Source: Desulfovibrio sp.
Lineage (GTDB): Bacteria; Desulfobacterota; Desulfovibrionia; Desulfovibrionales; Desulfovibrionaceae
DNA: 17,080 nucleotides
Direction of reading: 5' to 3'
Assembly (NCBI GenBank): GCA_028708195.1
Contig: JAQVZK010000010.1
Location: 1 to 17,080, forward strand
In this document: positions 14,544 through 17,080 of the stretch, in pieces
Layout of the letters: every line of letters starts with the position of its first letter
Position numbering within the stretch: position 1 is the first letter of the stretch
Position numbers and translations under genes: made by a program
The notes under the pieces: generated by a model
The model's input: the letters and a program-made list of their open reading frames with translations, nothing else
Databases searched by the model: none
Told to the model about the DNA's origin: nothing

Positions 14544-15347
14544 ATGATTTCTACAGCCCTGCCAACTGAATACCGGGGAGGCGTCTGTACTGGCCCGACA
14601 ACTCCGGAAGGAGATGGCATTGTTGCCTCTGGTCCAGGTCACGTTACGATTGTCAGTGATAAGGTTTTTGACTGGCGTGATGTGCCAACTTCTCAGCAAG
14701 ATGAGGTTGTCAGCAGCGCGGACGGCGCCACTGTGCGCATTCAACGCTGTATTATAATTGGGGGCATTAAGGCTCTCCTTGCGGGCAATGGTGACCACCC
14801 AGGCAATGATTCTCGCTATGCGCGTTGGGATCTGGAAGACTGCGTCATTATGGACGCTGGCCGCCGATGCCCGGAAGTGCAGGATGGGGTGGAACTGACC
14901 ATGCGCCGTTGCTGGATACATAACTGGGGCCGTAGGTTCGATGTGCGCGCCTTCGCAGGCTGGGCGCATCGGGGTGGGAAAATAGTTGCTGAGGATTGCC
15001 TGTTCACACAGGACGGCGGGCTATTTAGCCTGGGGTTGCGCGATACCGTGACTGACATGGCAAACCATATTGGCCAGGCCGTTAATGATCATGGGCTTGG
15101 TGCGTTGCTACGGATGCGTACATATCTTCCTGGTGTGTGCCGCGCGCTCACGGCAGATACTGGTGGGCTTGTCTTGGCAACCCGCTGTTTCCGCAATCGG
15201 GCCTGGATCCGCATTGATAACTGTGATCCGTTTATTTCTCGCCGAGATGCGATTGTCATCGCAGAACACATTGATGCGGCGATGCCCCTTCATGCTCATA
15301 ACTATTTGGGCCGTAGCGTCCTGGAGTTGTTTTATGCTCTAACGTGA
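14544..15347 (+). CDS. Parallel beta-helix protein, pectate-lyase (PL1)-like
   Basis: A 267-residue protein with ATG 14544 behind GGGAG. Repeated short strands fit a right-handed parallel beta-helix (GATVRIQRCIIIGGIKALLA, ARWDLEDCVIMDAGRRCPEV, GKIVAEDCLFTQ). The spacing resembles PL1 pectate lyases: a Lys in IKALLAG (K76) at the place of the conserved Lys, and R108-C-P-E-V-Q113 at the place of the RxPxxR motif, so the first Arg is kept and the second is Gln. The calcium-binding Asp residues are not obvious. As the last gene of the operon it may be a tail-associated depolymerase or a binding spike. The fold call is moderate; the activity is uncertain. Confidence 0.6.
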   Translation: MISTALPTEYRGGVCTGPTTPEGDGIVASGPGHVTIVSDKVFDWRDVPTSQQDEVVSSADGATVRIQRCIIIGGIKALLAGNGDHPGNDSRYARWDLEDCVIMDAGRRCPEVQDGVELTMRRCWIHNWGRRFDVRAFAGWAHRGGKIVAEDCLFTQDGGLFSLGLRDTVTDMANHIGQAVNDHGLGALLRMRTYLPGVCRALTADTGGLVLATRCFRNRAWIRIDNCDPFISRRDAIVIAEHIDAAMPLHAHNYLGRSVLELFYALT

Positions 15348-15370
15348 CGCCTTTGTGTTCATGCGCGAAA

Positions 15371-15396
15371 AAAAGCGGGGCTTAGGCTCCGCTTTT
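15371..15396 (+). terminator. Rho-independent terminator ending the phage late operon
   Basis: The 11-base arms AAAAGCGGGGC and GCTCCGCTTTT pair fully (one G-U) around a TTAG loop and end in a T run. It lies 24 bases after the beta-helix gene stop and faces the same way. Confidence 0.85.
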
Positions 15397-15492
15397 GTAA
15401 TTCTATTGCTCTATGTGTAATGTCATACTTGGAGAGTTATAACCGCCCGAGGGCGCAAATTTTCGCGCCGCGCATCACCCAAGAACTTTCAT
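15397..15492. other. Probable right prophage junction region
   Basis: This gap lies between the phage terminator and an open frame of host-like style. I see no tRNA end or long repeat that would mark an attachment site. The other prophage end is outside the window, so the exact att or target-duplication bases cannot be named. A 26-codon frame from ATG 15420 to TGA 15498-15500 is present but has no ribosome site. Confidence 0.4.
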
Positions 15493-15777
15493 GTGCTTGA
15501 AGCCCCTTCGCACAAAGGCCATGCCTGGACGCGAACCCTTGTGCTTCCCTGGCGCGAGGGCAATAACTACCCCGAGGTGGATGCCTCTTTTGAACTTTTG
15601 CGGCACGCTATGGAACAAGCGCTGCAAAATGCGTACAGCAGCGAACCCATGGACGTTACAGGCAGCGTGCGTACGTCATCTGGGGCCAAAACAAAAATTG
15701 CGCCCGGTATTCTGGGTGAAAAGTTTTTGCGCATTGCCGCCAGGGCTGCCGCACAAAGAGAGAGCGCAGCTATATAA
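15493..15777 (+). CDS. Hypothetical protein, possibly 5'-altered host gene
   Basis: An open frame ends at TAA 15775-15777. With GTG 15493 it gives 94 residues (SHKGHAWTRTLVLPWREGNN, FELLRHAMEQALQNAYSS, then a Lys/Arg/Ala-rich end). The same frame is open and coding-like upstream to 15421, reading TARGRKFSRRASPKNFH before the GTG. No ATG, GTG or TTG lies at a usable place there. An ATA at 15439 sits a few bases after GGAG (15431-15434), where an ATG would be expected. The gene may have lost its start by mutation or been cut by prophage insertion. I do not recognise the family. A - strand frame overlapping it (15567-15875) is less convincing. Confidence 0.4.
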   Translation: MLEAPSHKGHAWTRTLVLPWREGNNYPEVDASFELLRHAMEQALQNAYSSEPMDVTGSVRTSSGAKTKIAPGILGEKFLRIAARAAAQRESAAI

Positions 15778-16021
15778 GGGATTTTTTCGTTGAGACGGTA
15801 GCTTACGCCTGCGAGCAGCACCAAGCCAAGAACCGCCGGAACAAGAATGAAAAGGTCATCTTGGCAACAAACCAAGTCTCATGCGTGTTCCTCTGTTTTT
15901 ACGCCAGCCCAATAAGCTGTGGTTAAATGATATTTGATGTATATTTTTTTATGCGACTCTGGTTTAAACCGATTTCGAGTGTATTATACTGTTACATTTT
16001 TCATCTCAAAGGGTATAGCAA
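15778..16021. other. Non-coding gap between the hypothetical gene and the helicase terminator
   Basis: I find no convincing gene here. The part 15920-16010 is AT-rich, unlike the rest of the window. It contains TATACT at 15985-15990 on + and TATAAT at 15988-15983 on -, but neither has a good -35 box at the right distance, so no promoter is claimed. Confidence 0.5.
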
Positions 16022-16065
16022 AACAAAACCGTCCGCCCATTTCAATCTGGGCGGACGGTTTTGTT
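16022..16065 (-). terminator. Strong rho-independent terminator of the helicase gene
   Basis: A perfect 18-base stem (16022-16039 with 16048-16065) around an 8-base loop. The GC-rich core GTCCGCCC is flanked by AAAAC/GTTTT. Read on the - strand it follows the helicase stop by 26 bases and is trailed by a T-rich stretch. It could also work in the + direction. Confidence 0.9.
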
Positions 16066-16091
16066 ATAATGTATGCATGAAAAGGGTCATG

Positions 16092-17080
16092 CTAGTCGTC
16101 GTTATCTCCCAAGAAGCCGCGCGGTTTTTTGCCATATCTGGCAGGCGGCTGGCGGCGTGCGCCAGGGGCTGCGGGTTTGCGGGGGCGGGGGGTGCCGGGT
16201 CTGCCGCTATCCATTTTGGCGGCCACGCGTGTGCCTGCAATGAACACACCCCTGTTAAGCACAGACATCACATCTTCGGCCATGTCTTGAGCGATTTCAA
16301 CCAGGCAGAAGCCCTTCTGAATGCTGATGGCACCTATGTGGCGGCTGGAAATGCCGGTTTCGCCCGTGATGGCTCCAACCAGTTCGCGGGGGCTGACCTT
16401 GTGCATGTGTCCCACGTTGAGGTGCAGCTTTGACATGGGACCGTCGTTTTCATACCTTTGGGGCTTTGCGCCGGGCTTGCCCGCATCACGCCTGCCGGAG
16501 GGCTCGTTTGCCTGACGGCGGGGTACGGTCAGGGGGTCCTGTTCATAAGACTTGTCCTGATCGCCAAAGTCCCTCTGCATCAAAAGCTTGAGCAGGGCGG
16601 CCGAAATGTCTCGATTGGTTATTTCGCCATCGGGATACTGCGCCGCCAGAAATTCTTCCACCAGCACCAGCCAGCGTTCCAGCGTGCCGCTTTCGAGAGT
16701 CTGGCGTACTTCGTCCAGCAGGCGGGACGTGCGGATGCTGTCCACATCGCGCAGGCTCGGCAGGCGGCCTTCAGTGATACGCGCCTTGGTAAAGCGGATG
16801 ATGTCGCGCATTTTGTAGTGTTCGCGCATGGTCACAAAGGTGAAAGCGCTGCCAACGCGTCCGGCGCGTCCGGTGCGGCCAATGCGGTGCACATATTTTT
16901 CCACATCGTGGGGGATGTCATAGTTGACAACGGCGTCCACGTCGTCCACGTCCAGCCCGCGCGCTGCAACGTCTGTAGCCACAAGGACGTCCAGGCCGTC
17001 AGTACGGAAGCGCTGCATCACCCTGTCACGCTGCGATTGGGCCAGGTTGCCATGCAGGCCGTCAGCCTGATAGCCACGCT
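16092..17080 (-). CDS. deaD: DEAD-box ATP-dependent RNA helicase, C-terminal part (5' end beyond window)
   Basis: The last 329 residues of an RNA helicase read leftwards; the frame continues past the right edge, so the ATPase domain with the DEAD box is not seen. Visible are the helicase C-domain motifs: GYQADGLHGNLAQSQRDRV, VLVATDVAARGLDV (motif V), NYDIPHDVEKYVHRIGRTGR (motif VI). A helical linker follows, then a DbpA/CsdA-type RNA-binding domain (LHLNVGHMHKVSPRELVGAI, SSRHIGAISIQKGFCLVEIA). The end is a basic Pro/Arg/Gly tail finishing GFLGDNDD. Such proteins remodel structured RNA in ribosome assembly, RNA decay and cold adaptation. This is a host gene. The symbol is by overall architecture (helicase core plus DbpA domain) and could be a paralogue. 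Confidence 0.9.
   Translation of the reverse strand, partial: RGYQADGLHGNLAQSQRDRVMQRFRTDGLDVLVATDVAARGLDVDDVDAVVNYDIPHDVEKYVHRIGRTGRAGRVGSAFTFVTMREHYKMRDIIRFTKARITEGRLPSLRDVDSIRTSRLLDEVRQTLESGTLERWLVLVEEFLAAQYPDGEITNRDISAALLKLLMQRDFGDQDKSYEQDPLTVPRRQANEPSGRRDAGKPGAKPQRYENDGPMSKLHLNVGHMHKVSPRELVGAITGETGISSRHIGAISIQKGFCLVEIAQDMAEDVMSVLNRGVFIAGTRVAAKMDSGRPGTPRPRKPAAPGARRQPPARYGKKPRGFLGDNDD

Noticed and set aside
15567..15875. 102-residue - strand frame with a hydrophobic N-terminus
   Set aside because: The N-terminal part could be a membrane segment, but the rest is antisense to the more coding-like + strand frame, and no ribosome site is clear. It is left as a minor alternative.
15927..16433. 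168-residue + strand frame
   Set aside because: It runs through the terminator stem and antisense into the helicase gene; no ribosome site and no domain.

Overview
The window is the late (structural) half of a contractile-tailed, myovirus-like prophage running left to right on the + strand, followed by chromosomal sequence with a DEAD-box RNA helicase gene on the - strand. Base composition (GC-rich coding with an AT-rich gap near 15.9 kb) and the style of the phage and helicase proteins fit a Desulfovibrio-like sulfate reducer (Desulfovibrionaceae). That host assignment is a judgement from protein flavour, not a proof. No tRNA, rRNA, CRISPR array, integrase, transposase or IS element is visible.

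Layout: the C-terminus of a capsid decoration/cement-like protein (2-169); major capsid protein (180-1205); a small head-region protein (1215-1592); head-tail connector and neck genes (1592-3420: DUF4054-like connector, HK97-gp10-like completion protein, an unassigned neck or head-closure protein, a neck terminator-like protein); DUF3383-type tail sheath (3430-4920); tail tube (4930-5376); tail assembly chaperone with a probable -1 frameshift extension (5385-5864, extension to 6025); tape measure (6009-7613). The baseplate block follows (7625-12411): Dit-like protein, plug, hub, spike with an HxH tip, gpW/gp25-like wedge, baseplate J, and a DUF2612-type protein. The host-recognition block (12389-15347) holds a collar-type tail fibre, a small unknown protein, a tail-fibre-assembly-like protein and a parallel beta-helix (pectate-lyase-like) protein. 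A rho-independent terminator at 15371-15396 closes the phage operon. Almost all the genes overlap by a few bases, or the Shine-Dalgarno sequence is built onto the previous stop codon, so the whole block reads as one co-translated operon.

The most notable element is at 13237-13753. The 3' end of the tail fibre gene lies in a segment of about 517 bp bounded by 39-bp inverted repeats (38/39 identical). Inside it, on the - strand, is a second promoterless C-terminal cassette in the same reading frame as the repeat. Inverting the segment would swap the last 72 residues of the fibre for an alternative 79, changing the receptor-binding tip. No invertase gene lies in the window.

The right prophage boundary probably lies between 15397 and about 15490. 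A short open frame after it (to 15777) has no good start codon upstream and looks like a host gene altered or truncated at the junction. The helicase gene (16092 to beyond the window end) has its own strong terminator at 16022-16065.
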